Positions 21,724-32,862 of a DNA stretch of 64,000 bases are shown here, in pieces (position 1 is the stretch's first letter; each line of letters begins with the position of its first letter). Under the pieces are notes generated by a model that made no database searches, was not told the DNA's origin, and saw only the letters and a program-made list of their open reading frames with translations. The stretch is from contig JBBHKE010000420.1 of assembly GCA_037447655.1 (NCBI GenBank), forward strand, positions 62,001-126,000, in the 5' to 3' direction. A program made the position numbers and the translations under genes. This stretch comes from Zygnema cylindricum (taxonomy: Eukaryota > Streptophyta > Zygnematophyceae > Zygnematales > Zygnemataceae).

Positions 21724-23241
21724 ATTCCTCCGGAGTCTTTGCTATTCGTTTTTCGGTCTTTTGGTGAGATTGCTTTATGGGACGGCGAGGAATCCCCATT
21801 TCCCGAAAATAATGATTTAATAAAGCATCATGTATGGTACAGCTGAGATATTATATTGACACGAATTCTTGAATAATACTGCTTCAAAATGTAAAACAAT
21901 TCTTAACAGGCGCTTCTGCATCTTACTTTCTCTGTCTTTCTTTTTCTCAAAAAAAGGTTCATTCCCTTTTACATTATATGTAATTGCGTCAGATATTTCC
22001 CTGATTGGAAATGTTTTAGGATTTTTTGAGGCTAGTGTGGTTTTTATGCAAGAGAGGGCCATAGGTTTAATATGTGAAAACAATTGGAAACACTACTTCC
22101 TATTCTCCCGTACAGCACGCGTACTATACGCAAATATCCGTTTAGTATGTGTAGCAAGGGGGAAACAATATGCAGTATTTCCAATTGTTTTCGCACACTG
22201 AGCCTATGGTTGAATTCTTGAAATATACTGTTTAAACTGTAAAACGTGGCTCTATAGGTGCTTCTGCATCTTCTTTTTCATCTTTCTTTCTTTTTTTTTC
22301 AGAAAAAGGCTTCCATCCCTTTACTCTATATGTGATTGTTGTCTCGGAGATTACCCTGATTGAAAATATTTTAGGATTTTCTGGGGTTTTAACGTTAGGT
22401 TTTTCTTGGGTTTTCCAAAGGCTCCCTTTAGGCTTTGGTATGGTCGTGCTTGGCCTTGTCTTGAAACCGCTTAAAATTTTAAAGCTTTGAGCGACGATTT
22501 AGGATTTGTTTACGTACGAGAACTGGTCGTTTCTTGAAACAAGGGAGACTCTGAAAATTTAAATAAAATTTAAACGAATGGAGGGGGATTTTCAGGTAGT
22601 TGATCGACCTAGTCAAAAACATCGCCATCTATCTCGAGAATATGTACAGCCACAATGGGTTTTTGACTGTGCGAATGTTCGTCTCCTTTTATCAACTCTA
22701 GATTATGGGCCCGGACTATGCGTTGTTTTTCCTGACTTTTTCCCTTTTTTTCGCTTTTTGCTGTTTGCTGTTGGATTGGTTTTACTTATTGTTTTCCATC
22801 TATTTGAAAGTTGATTCGCTTATTTTAAAGAGGAATTATTTTGAGTAGTGATGTGTAGCCTATCATCCTCGAAACACCGCTCATGAGCTTTCACTACCTC
22901 TTGGCCATAGACACTTAGCGCCTATTTTATTGCCATTTCACGTGTTCCAATATTTATTTCCTTTTTTTTGTTTTTTTTTTGTGGGTGTTTTTTTTTTTTG
23001 TTATTATTATCTTTCGGGCAGAATCCCTCCTCCTCATCTCTCCCCTTTTGTCGTCAACGAGTCGGAGGGCTACACTCCAGAGTACGCGACAGCCATAGAC
23101 TGCATTCGAAAAGCTCAAGAGGCGTCAACCAATGGCGTCGCAGCGTTGCCTGGCGCAGAAGAAGACAAAAAAGTGGAGGATTCGCGGACGATGGTGGCTT
23201 TGAGATCAGAAGACGCAGCTGTGGCTGCTAAGCTTGCCGAG
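21724..23241 (+). CDS. PES: Pescadillo homologue, three internal exons (partial)
   Basis: Exons at 21724-21831, 22596-about 22715 and 23022-23241 encode the BRCT domain of Pescadillo and the region after it. Exon 1 gives I-P-P-E-S-L-L-F-V and [10 protein letters not shown]. Exon 2 gives V-V-D-R-P then [14 protein letters not shown]. Exon 3 gives [10 protein letters not shown] and E-G-Y-T-P-E-Y. Pescadillo (PES1/Nop7) works with BOP1 and WDR12 in 60S ribosome maturation in the nucleolus. Exon 1 has a CAG acceptor and CAT|GTATGG donor; exon 3 ends GAG|GTGTGT. The exon 2 donor is not canonical: no GT fits the frame near 22713. No N-terminal or C-terminal exons were found, so this is a fragment, a decaying copy, or a gene with very long introns. 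Confidence 0.85.
21866..22395 (+). repeat. diverged tandem duplication in the PES intron
   Basis: The segments 21866-22040 and 22210-22395 share the same block order: TTGAAT, a CTTCTGCATCTT block, a run of T and C, a T-CCCTTT-ACT-TATATGT block, and CCTGATTG-AAAT-TTTTAGGATTTT. The period is about 335 bp and both copies lie within one intron. Confidence 0.75.
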
Positions 23242-23579
23242 GTGTGTGTGTTTTCTCTCTTTTGAACCAGTTTTCTGTACTTTTTACCTACGTTTTTTAC
23301 CTTTTGACTTAAGCTCGGTTTTCTTATCTTTTCTTCCTCACTTTTGACGCGTGTTTTGGTAGTTTTCTTGCCACTCTATTTCACGTTTGACCACACTTGG
23401 AAGTTCAATATTTATAAAATGGAGACTTGCATTCAGTTATTTCTATTAAAATTTGTTTTCCATTTTTCAAAGCAGGCTTATATATATAAAGTTGTAAAAT
23501 GAAGAAAATGAGGACATTGTTCGTTTTGAATTCCAATTAATATGAAAAGAAAAGAAAGAAAAACAAGAGGAAAAAGAAA

Positions 23580-23623
<44 letters not shown>

Positions 23624-23626
23624 CCT

Positions 23627-23701
<75 letters not shown>

Positions 23702-24414
23702 AATTCAAATTAATAAACTTATGTGTGGTTTATCCTCATTTTGTGCACTTGAAAATTGGACAGCTGGTTAGGTCATAATCAAAAGGGTAGTAAAATGTTG
23801 GGGGGTTACATTAGTGTTTTTTGGTTTTTAATTTTGAAGTTAAAGGGATTTTAGGGTGAAAATTCGCTTCTTGGTGTTTGTGTAGGTTAAGAATAGAAGA
23901 AGAGTTTTTAAGAAAAAAGGGAAAATTTGGAAAGGACCACAGATTAAGATTTGATTTTTTAGCGTCTCTTCTCAATCTCGTACACTATTTGGTGTGGCTC
24001 CAGAACAAAATTTCGTGTCTAACCAATGGACTACAGTTCAATTGTACTTCTTGCGAGCAAAAACGAAAATCACAGTATTTACTTTGAGATGACAAAAAAG
24101 TCAGGAATGTGGATCTTCTCTGTTGTTTTTTTTTTTTTGTTACACCACCTCCAAACTTCTGCGTGAAAGGTACATCAAATGGGATAAAAGACAGTAGGTG
24201 GTGGAGGGAAAGGACGAAAGGTGTCTGAAGTGGAGGGCGTGTCTTGTCACATCTACTGGATTGAAATCAGTAACTGTAAATGCCTACTTTTACACATTAG
24301 ATGATCAATCTAAATGCATTGCGATATTAATATCTTGGATATTGGAAATCGCTCGCGAACACCCAAAAGAGAAAAATGCACATTGCTGGTACAGTGGCAG
24401 CGTCAGTTTCAGAT
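23242..24414 (+). other. downstream of PES exon 3, no exon identified
   Basis: T-rich, intron-like DNA. A candidate acceptor TGTGTAG near 23885 is followed by a K/R-rich open stretch, but I cannot match it to Pescadillo. A CT microsatellite is listed separately. Confidence 0.4.
23584..23696. repeat. (CT)n microsatellite
   Basis: A run of CT dinucleotides broken by a short CCCT triplet section near 23620-23635. The long Ser-Leu or Arg-Glu frames across it are artefacts. Confidence 0.98.
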
Positions 24415-24640
24415 GGTACACCGTCGATCGTATTTAGTGTGTATGTTTTTTTTGCCACTGAAAACATCTTACCTCCGTACATATTTGTCCAATTTTCAAT
24501 TTAAGACCGCCATTCGTAAGTTGAGAATGCAGCCTTTCAATCGCAACCGTCAGATCCACAATCCGACATGTGTGTACGGAGAAAAGATGTTTTAAGAGAC
24601 AAAAAAAACATACACGCTAAATAGGATCGACGGTGTGGTA
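24415..24640. mobile_element. MITE with GTACACCG ends, copy F1 (about 226 bp)
   Basis: A long inverted repeat of about 65 bp per arm starts GGTACACCGTCGATCG. It continues through GTGTATGTTTTTTTTG into AACATCTTACCTCCGTAC, with the right arm ending TCGACGGTGTGGTA. The element is nearly a palindrome with a short centre, and its transcript would form a long hairpin. No target duplication could be fixed. Confidence 0.8.
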
Positions 24641-24799
24641 ACATTGAAGTGAACTAAAGTGAGTTACACTAGTAGCCAAGTGGCAACGTAGCGGTTATTA
24701 GTTTTGCTGTATATGGCGTCAACCATCCCGCCATCAAAACCAAAAGGATCATTTTCTTTGGTTTTTTGAAAATGGTCGGTAGTGTTAATAATTTTCCCG

Positions 24800-24982
24800 C
24801 CACTTGAAACATCTTTTCTCCGTACACATTCGTCCGATTCTCACATGGAGACTGCCAATCGAAAGGTGAGAATCTTGGCTTTCAATCACAACCGTTAGAT
24901 CAATAATCCAACAGGCGTGTACGGAGAAAAGATGTTTTACGGGGCAGAAATAAAATTAACACTAATAGCGATACACGGTGTA
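24800..24982. mobile_element. MITE, copy F2
   Basis: Shares the inner inverted repeat AAACATCTTTTCTCCGTACA with F1 and a related centre (CCAATCGAAAGGTGAGAATC). The right end finishes CGATACACGGTGTAG; the left outer end is degraded. Confidence 0.7.
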
Positions 24983-25612
24983 GTTTCCCGACAAAACATA
25001 AGTATAACTTTATTTACAAGATTAATCTACTTCACCGTTCAGTAGATTTTAACCCAAATAGTTTGGAGAATGTATTCTTTTTTTTTCTTTAAAAATCATT
25101 ACACCAGATAATCGGAAAGAAACAGTTCACCTTTTTCCTACTGCTCCTACTCCTCTAGGAAACCATTTTTTTTTTTAAAACTGCTAGTTGCTAAAAATTA
25201 ATTCGGAACCTCACTGCAAAAGATTGGAAGTTAAACCAAAACCAAACCAAACCAAATCAGACAACTATCTCAACCTCAACATTTTTTTGTGATTAGAAGT
25301 TAAATCAACTGCAAATGAAATCAAATTCTCGCGATAATTTGAACGTGTACTGAGAGCAGACTACTTCGTTTGGTTGTTTGGGAGTTACTTTGGATGAGTT
25401 CCTCGGTAGTCGTGGTCTCCAGCTTTTTGAGAGAAGGGGATGTAGGAGCCCTCGCACTTTGGTCCTTACTTCTTGTTATTGTCAATGCCAGTGGCTTTCA
25501 GCGAATGCAAGCTTCTATCCTCCTCCGTTAACACTACACGATGGGCGGTGAACATTTTGCAATCACCAAAAATTTATCTGATAAAAAAATTAATGGCAAC
25601 CTAAAAAAAAAA
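24983..25612. other. intergenic, nothing recognised
   Basis: No gene or repeat end seen. Short poly-T and AACCAAACC tracts only. Confidence 0.5.
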
Positions 25613-26158
25613 CATAGAAGGCGGACTCGCACAAGGGAGAGGAGTCGTACAAAGAGGAGGACTTGCAGCAAGAATCAGACTCGCACCATGAGTACTCGAA
25701 CAGAAAAAACGAACTGAAAAAACAGACTGAAAAAACGGACCCAAAAAACGAACTGAGAAAACGGCCTAGAAAAACGCTCTGGAAAAACGAACTGAAAAAA
25801 CGGAATGAAAAAACGAATTGAAAAAACGGTCTAAGAAAACGGACTGAAAATCGACCGGGAACAACGACCTGGAAAAACGGACTCAGAGAATAACTGATAA
25901 AACGACTGAAAAAACGCACTGAAAAAGAGGACTGAAAAGACAGTCTGAAAAAGCGGTCTGGCAAGACGGTCTAGAAAAACGGACTGGACAAACGGTATGG
26001 AAAAACAGACTCAAAAAAAAGGACTGAAAAAAAGGAACTGGAAAAATGGACTGGAAAACGACCAAGAAAAACAGTATAGAAAACCGGACTAAAAGAAAAC
26101 GGACTGAAAAAACAGACTGAATAAAAAGTTTGGAAAAACGGTTTGGAAAACAGAACCA
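25613..26158. repeat. satellite, about 13-bp units of GGACTGAAAAAAC, array 1
   Basis: Degenerate tandem units of GGACTG or GGTCTG plus an A tract of four to seven, alternating with CGAACTG-type variants. The right end (CGGTTTGGAAAACAGAACC, then GTCAGTCATT) is the same as the right end of array 2 near 32459-32491. Long Phe/Ser-rich minus-strand frames are artefacts of the repeat. Confidence 0.9.
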
Positions 26159-26939
26159 ATGTCAGTCATTCACAAGCTCTGATAGTGAAGGGCGGTGTAC
26201 TTGACGGGAGTCGAGAAACCATTTCCCTATCCGCTATTAATTAACACTATTCATGAACAGAGTAGTTGGACAAACCAAGATGGAAAACACAATAAATACC
26301 ATGAAAAAACAATTGATTCCACACCAAACAACATGTAACAACAACAATGTAAAAACTACTTTTGTGAGAAAAAGGGTTCACAACATATGTTCACTTGAAC
26401 TTCTCTCGTTTCTGCACTATTTCTTTGACTCCTCTCCTATACTTTCGGATAAAACAAATATTCGAAATACTCGCACTAAAGCTAACTCGGGATAAATACC
26501 GTAATCCTTCAAACCACGTGCGAACAAATCAATCTAAAACTGCGATTCCTGAGTTGGAGACCACGATTTTCCGTTGATTAGAAAAGCCAACACTTGTGGC
26601 GAACTTCATTGACAAACCGACAGCGAATCCAGACATAGACATAGTCCTGAATCAACCATCCTCCAGAAAGCCAAACTCATTCTCAAAATTTTGACACTTC
26701 CTTTTAGAAAGAAGAATGAGAAAGGAGAATGTGCAAAAAACTATCCTTAGCTTGCAGCGTATAAAAGGGAAATTGCTGACAGTAGCACCTACCATGATCA
26801 AGATTACAAACCCATCAGCAAAACTTCATAACAATTAAACAAAATGTATGCATAAAATCACTAGTGACAGTTTTTGTTAAAAACTACACAAAAAGGAGAG
26901 CTGCCGATCTAATCTTTTTTGGTCCATGTTTAAGAAACG
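26159..26939. other. intergenic, no gene recognised
   Basis: Short open frames without domains. Nothing repeated elsewhere in the window was noticed here. Confidence 0.5.
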
Positions 26940-27695
26940 TTAGAGAATCGGTGGAATTTTACGGAATTAGGAGGCAGTTTCTCGACCAAACCTTGGGGCA
27001 CCTGGGAGAAAATAAATGATAACTAGACAAGTGATACAAAATAAAATAAAATAAAAACAAATAGATGAAACTCCAGAAAAAAAAAGAGAGAGACAAAAAA
27101 GAACTAGCAAAAGAAGCAGAACAAAAAAAATGGATGCAGAAAAAAAAAAAGAAAAAAAAAAAATGGCCGATAACAGGCAGGTCAGGAATGAACTTACAGA
27201 AATTGTTTCCTCGTATAAAACAGAGACCTAATTGAAAGGTCAAAGGCAATGTCCTCTCCCCAAGCTGCCCCTTCCAGAAAAAAAAAAAGCAGAAATGGCC
27301 GATCACACGCAGGTCAGGAATTAACTTACAGAAATTTTTTCCTCGTATAAAACAGAGACCTAATTGAAAGGTCATATGCAATGTCCTCCCCCCAAGCTGC
27401 CCCTGCCAGAAAACGAAAAAAGGAAAAAAAAAACAAGCAGAAATGGCCGATTGCACGCAGGTCAGGAATGAACTTACAGAAAATTTTTCCTCGTATTAAA
27501 CAGAGGCCTTATTGAAGAGGTCATAGGCAATGTCCTCCGCCCAAGCTGCCCTTGCCAGTCTCCGGAGGCGTGCCTGTGCAACTTTGTCCTTTTGCTCTAA
27601 CGCGTCTGCAGCGTCCATCAACTCCAATACTCTCGCGCCAAAAGGAGAAACTGTTGTTCTTTGGTCTAAAATAGACCGCAGAAGCTACCCAAACT
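26940..27695 (-). pseudogene. repeated exon-like segments, copy 1 of an unknown gene
   Basis: I do not recognise the protein. Minus-strand sequence 27670-27480 encodes a helical stretch around L-E-L-M-D-A-A-D-A-L-E-Q-K-D-K-V followed by ARLRRLARAAWAEDIA. The last part is then repeated twice more at about 27400-27320 and 27260-27190. Each copy ends in an exon-like GTAAGTT donor and is preceded by a pyrimidine tract. Related fragments lie at 29931-30240 and 32683-32862. Whether any copy is expressed cannot be told. Confidence 0.45.
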
Positions 27696-27973
27696 ATCAT
27701 GCAAAAAGCTAAGCAAAGCTAGGCCAATGAACAATCATTTGAAATGCATCCTTCATTTAACATACAACAACATTTACAAACATGCATACACAGATGCATC
27801 AACAATCCGTACACAAACGGAGCAAAATGCGTACACAGACGCATGGACAACGACTAGGGTTTCATGGAATTGAAGCTTAAAATATCTTCATCATCATAGC
27901 AAACCCTAGGACAAATGCATCAACTATGTATAGCAAACAAACAAATATAGATATAACATATATATATAGATAT

Positions 27974-28070
<97 letters not shown>

Positions 28071-28736
28071 TAATAACACATGAATGCATCACACATAAAC
28101 AAATGTATAATCTAAGTATAATCAAATAATTAATTTATCACTCAAAGTGCATGACCTAATCGACAACCCTAAAATACTACATCTTTGGTCCCTACTTTTC
28201 TTAACAAGCATTGATGAATAATTCCTAACAAAGCTCATTCCTATATATACACTTGTGAGCTGTCAACGAATCACTAAGTGTCAAAATAACCAACATAAAT
28301 TACGTAACTGTCATCAAGTCCTTTTTAACCATAATAGCCCATTACTAAAAATAAACTAATCGTAAGCGTACACCTGAGAGTCCAACAATCGTAAGCGTAC
28401 ACTTGTCTGCAAATACGACACATAAAGACACACAAATTAAACTGTCGATACCCTCATTGATCACGTAAAATATAACTATTTTAATCAACACTAAATCATT
28501 AATTCTAATAAGACAAAACATTGATGTTTCAAATATTTACACCGACGCGTCCACAAATCCGCGTCATAAGTGACAACTTGCTTAGTCACTTGTCGATAAG
28601 TCCACGCAGCAAGCCGATATCACATACGTACGGCCCACTTGATCATACATCCTCAAAATAGTGTGAACTCTCGAAAAATAGCGGCGAACGCCGTCCGCTT
28701 TCGAAGTACAACACAATCCACTCGTTGAAATGATAC
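27696..28736. other. intergenic, no gene recognised
   Basis: AT-rich DNA with a long AT microsatellite (27977-28064) and short ACAAACGG-like repeats near 27780-27850. No coding signal. Confidence 0.5.
27977..28064. repeat. (AT)n microsatellite
   Basis: A nearly uninterrupted AT run, preceded by two imperfect ATATAGATATAAC units. Tyr-Ile frames across it are artefacts. Confidence 0.97.
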
Positions 28737-28961
28737 GGTACACCGTGAATCGTTATTCGCGTAATGGACGCTATTTAAGGTACCTTTTTTTTTTTGCAAA
28801 TTCTCAAATAGAATTATCCACACTATTTAAAAAAAACCCTAATTCCTAATTAGAATAAACGATTTCGTTGAAAATTTCCAAATTCTCAATTAGCGTAAAT
28901 AACGGTAAATGTTCCTTTACGCTAAAGAAAACTTTACGCCAATAACGATTCACGGTGTACC
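28737..28961. mobile_element. MITE with GTACACCG ends, copy E (225 bp)
   Basis: Perfect 21-bp terminal inverted repeats start GGTACACCGTGAATCGTTAT. The body contains TTCTCAATTAGCGTAAATAA and GCTAAAGAAAACTTTACGCC. Length and outer ends match the F1 element at 24415, so E and F look like one family with different centres. Target duplication not clear. Confidence 0.85.
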
Positions 28962-29930
28962 ATCAAAATCTTGTCCGTACCGAAACCGCGTACTTCGTCA
29001 TAAATGTCGCAAGTCAAAATTGAAGTATACTTATCCAAAAAGATTCTTTTGTACCATCGCGTACTTTCCATAATTTTCGCCCGTCACATTAGGTTCCGTA
29101 CGGCCGGCGTACAATTTAAATCATTTCAAATATAAATCATCGTCGAATCGCTTCGCGATCCGCCGTCCATTTCCCAGCGCATTCCGCGCCACTCAATTTG
29201 TTCCTTACGTTCCTTTAATTTCACTCGCACGCTTACTCCCCCGATCCACAAATCTCTTCAAACCCCCACAGTACATCAGGTAAATATATACCCACGAAAC
29301 GTCGCGTGCGCACCAAATTTCATGTACGCACGAAACTAAATCTTCAAAAACAACAGAAACAACAAGATTAACAAGGAGAAGGGACAAAAGAAAAAAGAAA
29401 AAAAAAAAGATAAATAAAGCAAAGCTAGGGGATGAGAAGAGCAATATAAATAGTCTTGGGAGAAGGAGTGGAAGAGGGATAAAGAGCAAGAGGTGGCGGC
29501 TCTCTTCCTCCTTAAGCCCTCTCCCTCACCTTCCCCCTATCTCTTTCCATGCCCAAAACATATCCCAAAATCACGCAAAAAAAATCCAAAAGAATAACCC
29601 AAGAAAAGTAGTAAAGTATTAAAGGAAAAAAGAGAACAAAAAAAAAATAGATATGTACCTTTCATAACAAAATTCAAGAACTCCAAAGGCTCACAAAGTA
29701 TATTCTTTCCCGGAAAGAGCAAGAGTACCAAAAGCCGTTCCACTCAAATCAAAATGAGTTTTTCCTCCGCCGTGAAATCGCCGCCCGGGCAAAGATTTGC
29801 CACGACTACGGTAGCCGTGACAGACATAGACACACAGAGAGCATTTGCCTGTACAAATAAATAGACAAATAAATATGTCCGGAATTAAAACGAAATAGAA
29901 ATAAAAACAGAAAAAAAAAGAAAAAGAAAC
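28962..29930. other. intergenic, partly duplicated at 32.9 kb
   Basis: The part near 29390-29510 (AGCAAAGCTAGGGGATGAGA, then AGAGGTGGCGGCTC) recurs near 32925-33020. The GGATCGCGAAGCGATTC-type word near 29148-29165 echoes LTR A. No gene was identified. Confidence 0.5.
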
Positions 29931-30240
29931 AACAAAAATGGTCGATAACACGGAGGTCAGAAATTAACTTACAGAAATATTTTCTTCGTATAAAAAAGAG
30001 ACCTAATTGAAAGGTTATAGGCAATGTCCTCCCCCCAAGCTGTCCCTGCCAGAAAACATAAAAAGAAATAAAAATAAAGCAGAAAAAAAACAAAACAACA
30101 GAAATGTCTGTTAACAAGCAGGTCAGAAATTAACTTACAATTCTCCGGAGGCGAGCCTGTGCAACTTTGTCCTTTTGCTCGAACGCGTCTACAGCCTCCA
30201 TAACCTCCAATACTCTCGCGTCAAAAAGAGAAACAACAAG
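29931..30240 (-). pseudogene. repeated exon-like segments, copy 2
   Basis: Minus-strand sequence from 30240 again shows A-R-V-L-E-V-M-E-A, then E-Q-K-D-K-V-A-Q-A-R-L-R-R. It then reaches a GTAAGTT donor, about 90 bp of intron-like sequence, and a segment encoding the A-W-G-E-D-I-A-like stretch ending in another GTAAGTT. In this copy the two parts are separated by an intron-like gap, whereas in copy 1 they are continuous. Confidence 0.45.
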
Positions 30241-30245
30241 ATTGT

Positions 30246-30779
30246 TTAGTAAGGAAAAGGAAGGGACAAAAGAAAGAGAGAGGGAAAAGGGAAAGGGAGA
30301 GGGAAAGAGGGATGGAAAGGGAGAGGGAGAGGGAGAGTGAGAGGGAGAGTAAAAAGGAAAGGTGGAGGGTGAGGGAAAGGATAGCAGCCACTATCTTTCT
30401 CTCCCCCTTTGTGTTTCCAAGGAGAGGAAGAAAAAGAGGGAAAGGGAAAAGGAAGGGAGAAGGAGAGGGAGAAGAAAGGAAAAGGAGAGGTGAGGGACAG
30501 GGAAATGGAAAAGAAGAGGGAAAGGGAGAGGGAGAAAGAGGGAGAGGGAGAAAGAGGGAGAGGGAGAAAGAGGGAGAGGGAAAGGGGGAGTAAGAAGGAA
30601 AGGTAGAGGGAGAGGGAGTGTATGAAGGAAAGGAAGAGGGAGAGAGAAAGGATAGCCGCCACTACCCTTTTTTCTCCGTTTCTGTTCCCAGGGAGAGGAA
30701 GAAGGAGAGGGAGAGGAAGAAGCAGAGGGAGATGGAGAGGGAGATGAAGAGGGAGAGGGAAAGGGAAGGGAGCATTCAC
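30246..30779. repeat. GA-rich low-complexity tract
   Basis: GGGAGAGGGAAAG-type short repeats, interrupted near 30380-30415 and 30650-30690 by a conserved GGATAGC(A/C)GCCACTA block. That block is also in the 450-bp satellite units at 33.8-37.5 kb, so this is a diverged member of that family. Confidence 0.85.
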
Positions 30780-30879
30780 TAGCAGTAATATTCAGCATAA
30801 TTGTTCAACGTCAAACAAGAACTTACAGATTTTTTTCCTCGTATAAAACAGAGGCCTAATTGAAAGGTCATAGGCAATG

Positions 30880-31715
30880 TCTAAAAACGGGCTGAAAAAA
30901 CGGTATGAAAAAAGGGGATGAAAAAACGGTTTGAAAAAATGCCTGGAAAAAACAGTGTGAAAAAAACGGACTGAAAAAACAGTCCAAAATAACGGTCTGG
31001 AAAAACGGTGTGTAAAAACGATATAAAAAACAATCTGAAGGAAAAAAGTCCAAAAAAACGGTCTAAAAAAGGTTTAGAAATGGACTGAAAAAACAGTATG
31101 GAGAAACAGACTGAGAAAACGGACCGAAAAAACGGACTGAAAAGACGGTCTAGAAAATCGGTCTGAAATAACAGTCAGTCAAAACGATCTAAAAACGGTC
31201 TGAAAAACGGTTTAAGAAAACGGTCTAAAATAGGACAGGAAAATGGACATAACAGACCAAAAAAATAGACTAAATAACCGGTCCAGAAAAACGATCTGAA
31301 CGAAGCAAACAGAATATCGGAAAAAACGGCCTAAAAAAACAGACAAAAAGCGGACTGAAAAAACAATCTAAAAACAATCTAAAAAGGATCTAAAACCTGT
31401 TTGAAAAAACGGTATTAAAACGTTCTAAAAACGGGCAGAAAACAGGATGAAAAAACGGATTTGAAAAAAACGGATTTTAAAACGGTCTGGAAAAACGATC
31501 CAGAAAAACGATCTGAAATAACGGCCATGAAAAAACAGTCTAAAAAACGGACTGAAAAACAGTCTAAAAAATGGTTGTTTAAAAAAATAAAAATGGTTTG
31601 AACAAACGATATAAAAACGGCATTAAAAAACGATATAAAAAACGGTTTAAACCGCTTTAAAAACGGACAAAAAAAGGACTGAAAAACGGCCTAAAAATCC
31701 GGTTTAAAACGGTCT
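30880..31715. repeat. satellite AAAAACGGTCTG, array 2, left part
   Basis: About 60 degenerate units of 11-16 bp built from AAAAAACGG(A/T)CTG. The array is cut by the hAT-like element at 31724 and continues at 32149. Confidence 0.9.
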
Positions 31716-31723
31716 AAAAACAG

Positions 31724-32140
31724 AAGCGTTGGATATCAAGGACCTATTGCCGATATTCGATATATAACGAATTTCAGGTACCCGATAATCGATATCGCTT
31801 AGATATATCGAGAAGCTAAATATTGCGATATTTTTGCGATATATACAAATATTTATTATTATTATTATTATTATTTTTTCTAATTTTTTTTCAAAACCCC
31901 CTCCCCCACCCCGCGTGGCGCACGCTCGTTGGGGGAGGGGGGGGGGGGGGTAAGATTTTCCTTATAATTTTCCGTACGATTTTCCGTACTGAATCTGTAC
32001 GGACACCCACCTTATATCAAATATATCGCGATAACTTCTGTTGGTCCCGGTACGATGTATCGAGGACCCTGACCGATCGATATTCGATATATCAAATATC
32101 AAAGTTATCGCGATATGATTTCACCCGATACCCAACACTA
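31724..32140. mobile_element. hAT-like non-autonomous element, family B copy 2 (417 bp)
   Basis: The ends are AAGCGTTGGATATC on the left and CGATACCCAACACTA on the right. A perfect 8-bp target duplication AAAAACAG (31716-31723 and 32141-32148) shows insertion into the satellite. It is a shorter version of 1139-2081 in opposite orientation, and both ends match that copy for more than 100 bp. The centre holds an ATT repeat and a poly-G run. No coding capacity. Confidence 0.92.
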
Positions 32141-32148
32141 AAAAACAG

Positions 32149-32491
32149 ACAGAAAAACAATCCAAAAAAGGGACTGAAAAAACGGTCCAGAAAAACGGCC
32201 TGGAAAAAACAGAAAAAATTAGGGACTGGCAAAACTAACCGAGAAAAGGACTGTAAAACGACCTGGAAAGACAGAATGGGAAAACGGACAGTGTGAAAAA
32301 AACGGACTCAAAAAAGGAGCTAAAAAACGAACTGAAAAAACGGACTGGACAAAACGGTCTGGAAAAACGGACTCCAAACAAGGAAAGGAAAACCACCAGG
32401 AAAAACTGTATAGAAAGACGGACTAAAAAAAAGGGAGTGAAAAAACAGTGTGGAAAAACGGTTTGGAAAAACAGAACCACTGCCAGTCATT
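32149..32491. repeat. satellite array 2, right part
   Basis: Continues the units of 30880-31715 after the hAT-like insertion. Its last 150 bp match the end of array 1, including the order of variant units, so the arrays are segmental duplicates rather than independent expansions. Confidence 0.88.
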
Positions 32492-32682
32492 ACTACAACG
32501 TGAATAGCTATTAGCGTCAATGTCTCTAATTGCGGTACCCCGTTTTTTTACCCAAATTTTCAAATAGAGTTAATAAAAACCCTTCAAAAAACAAATTAGA
32601 GTAGATGATTTCCCTCAAAACCCCCAAATTCCCAAATAGCGTAAATAACGATATTTGTTAAACGACAGACAATCGGTGGATT

Positions 32683-32862
32683 TTTTTTACGGAATTAAGA
32701 GGCAGTTTCTCACGAGGCAGTGAAGTGGTCATCGGCAACATCCTCTATCCCAGCTGCCACTGCCAGTCTCCGGAAAGCCTTTCAAACTTTGTCCTTTTTC
32801 CCAGTCGCGTCTGCAGCGTCCATGACCTCCAAATACTCTCGTGCCAAAAGGAGAAACAACAA
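32683..32862 (-). pseudogene. repeated exon-like segments, copy 3
   Basis: Minus-strand sequence encodes R-E-Y-L-E-V-M-D-A-A-D-A, then a K-K-D-K-V stretch. An in-frame TGA follows, then R-R-L-A-V-A-A-G-I-E-D-V-A. The homologous stop-free version is copy 1. The segment downstream, GAGAAACTGCC, matches the sequence beside copy 1 near 26970. Confidence 0.45.

Noticed and set aside
23467-23778. Arg-Glu and Ser-Leu repeat proteins
   Set aside because: They are read from the (CT)n microsatellite on either strand.
23878-24087. Fourth Pescadillo exon after TGTGTAG
   Set aside because: The basic stretch that follows does not fit the known Pescadillo continuation and soon meets stops.
25590-26159. 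Phe/Ser-rich hydrophobic protein of 124 aa
   Set aside because: Generated by the AAAAACGG(A/T)CTG satellite; residues repeat with the unit.
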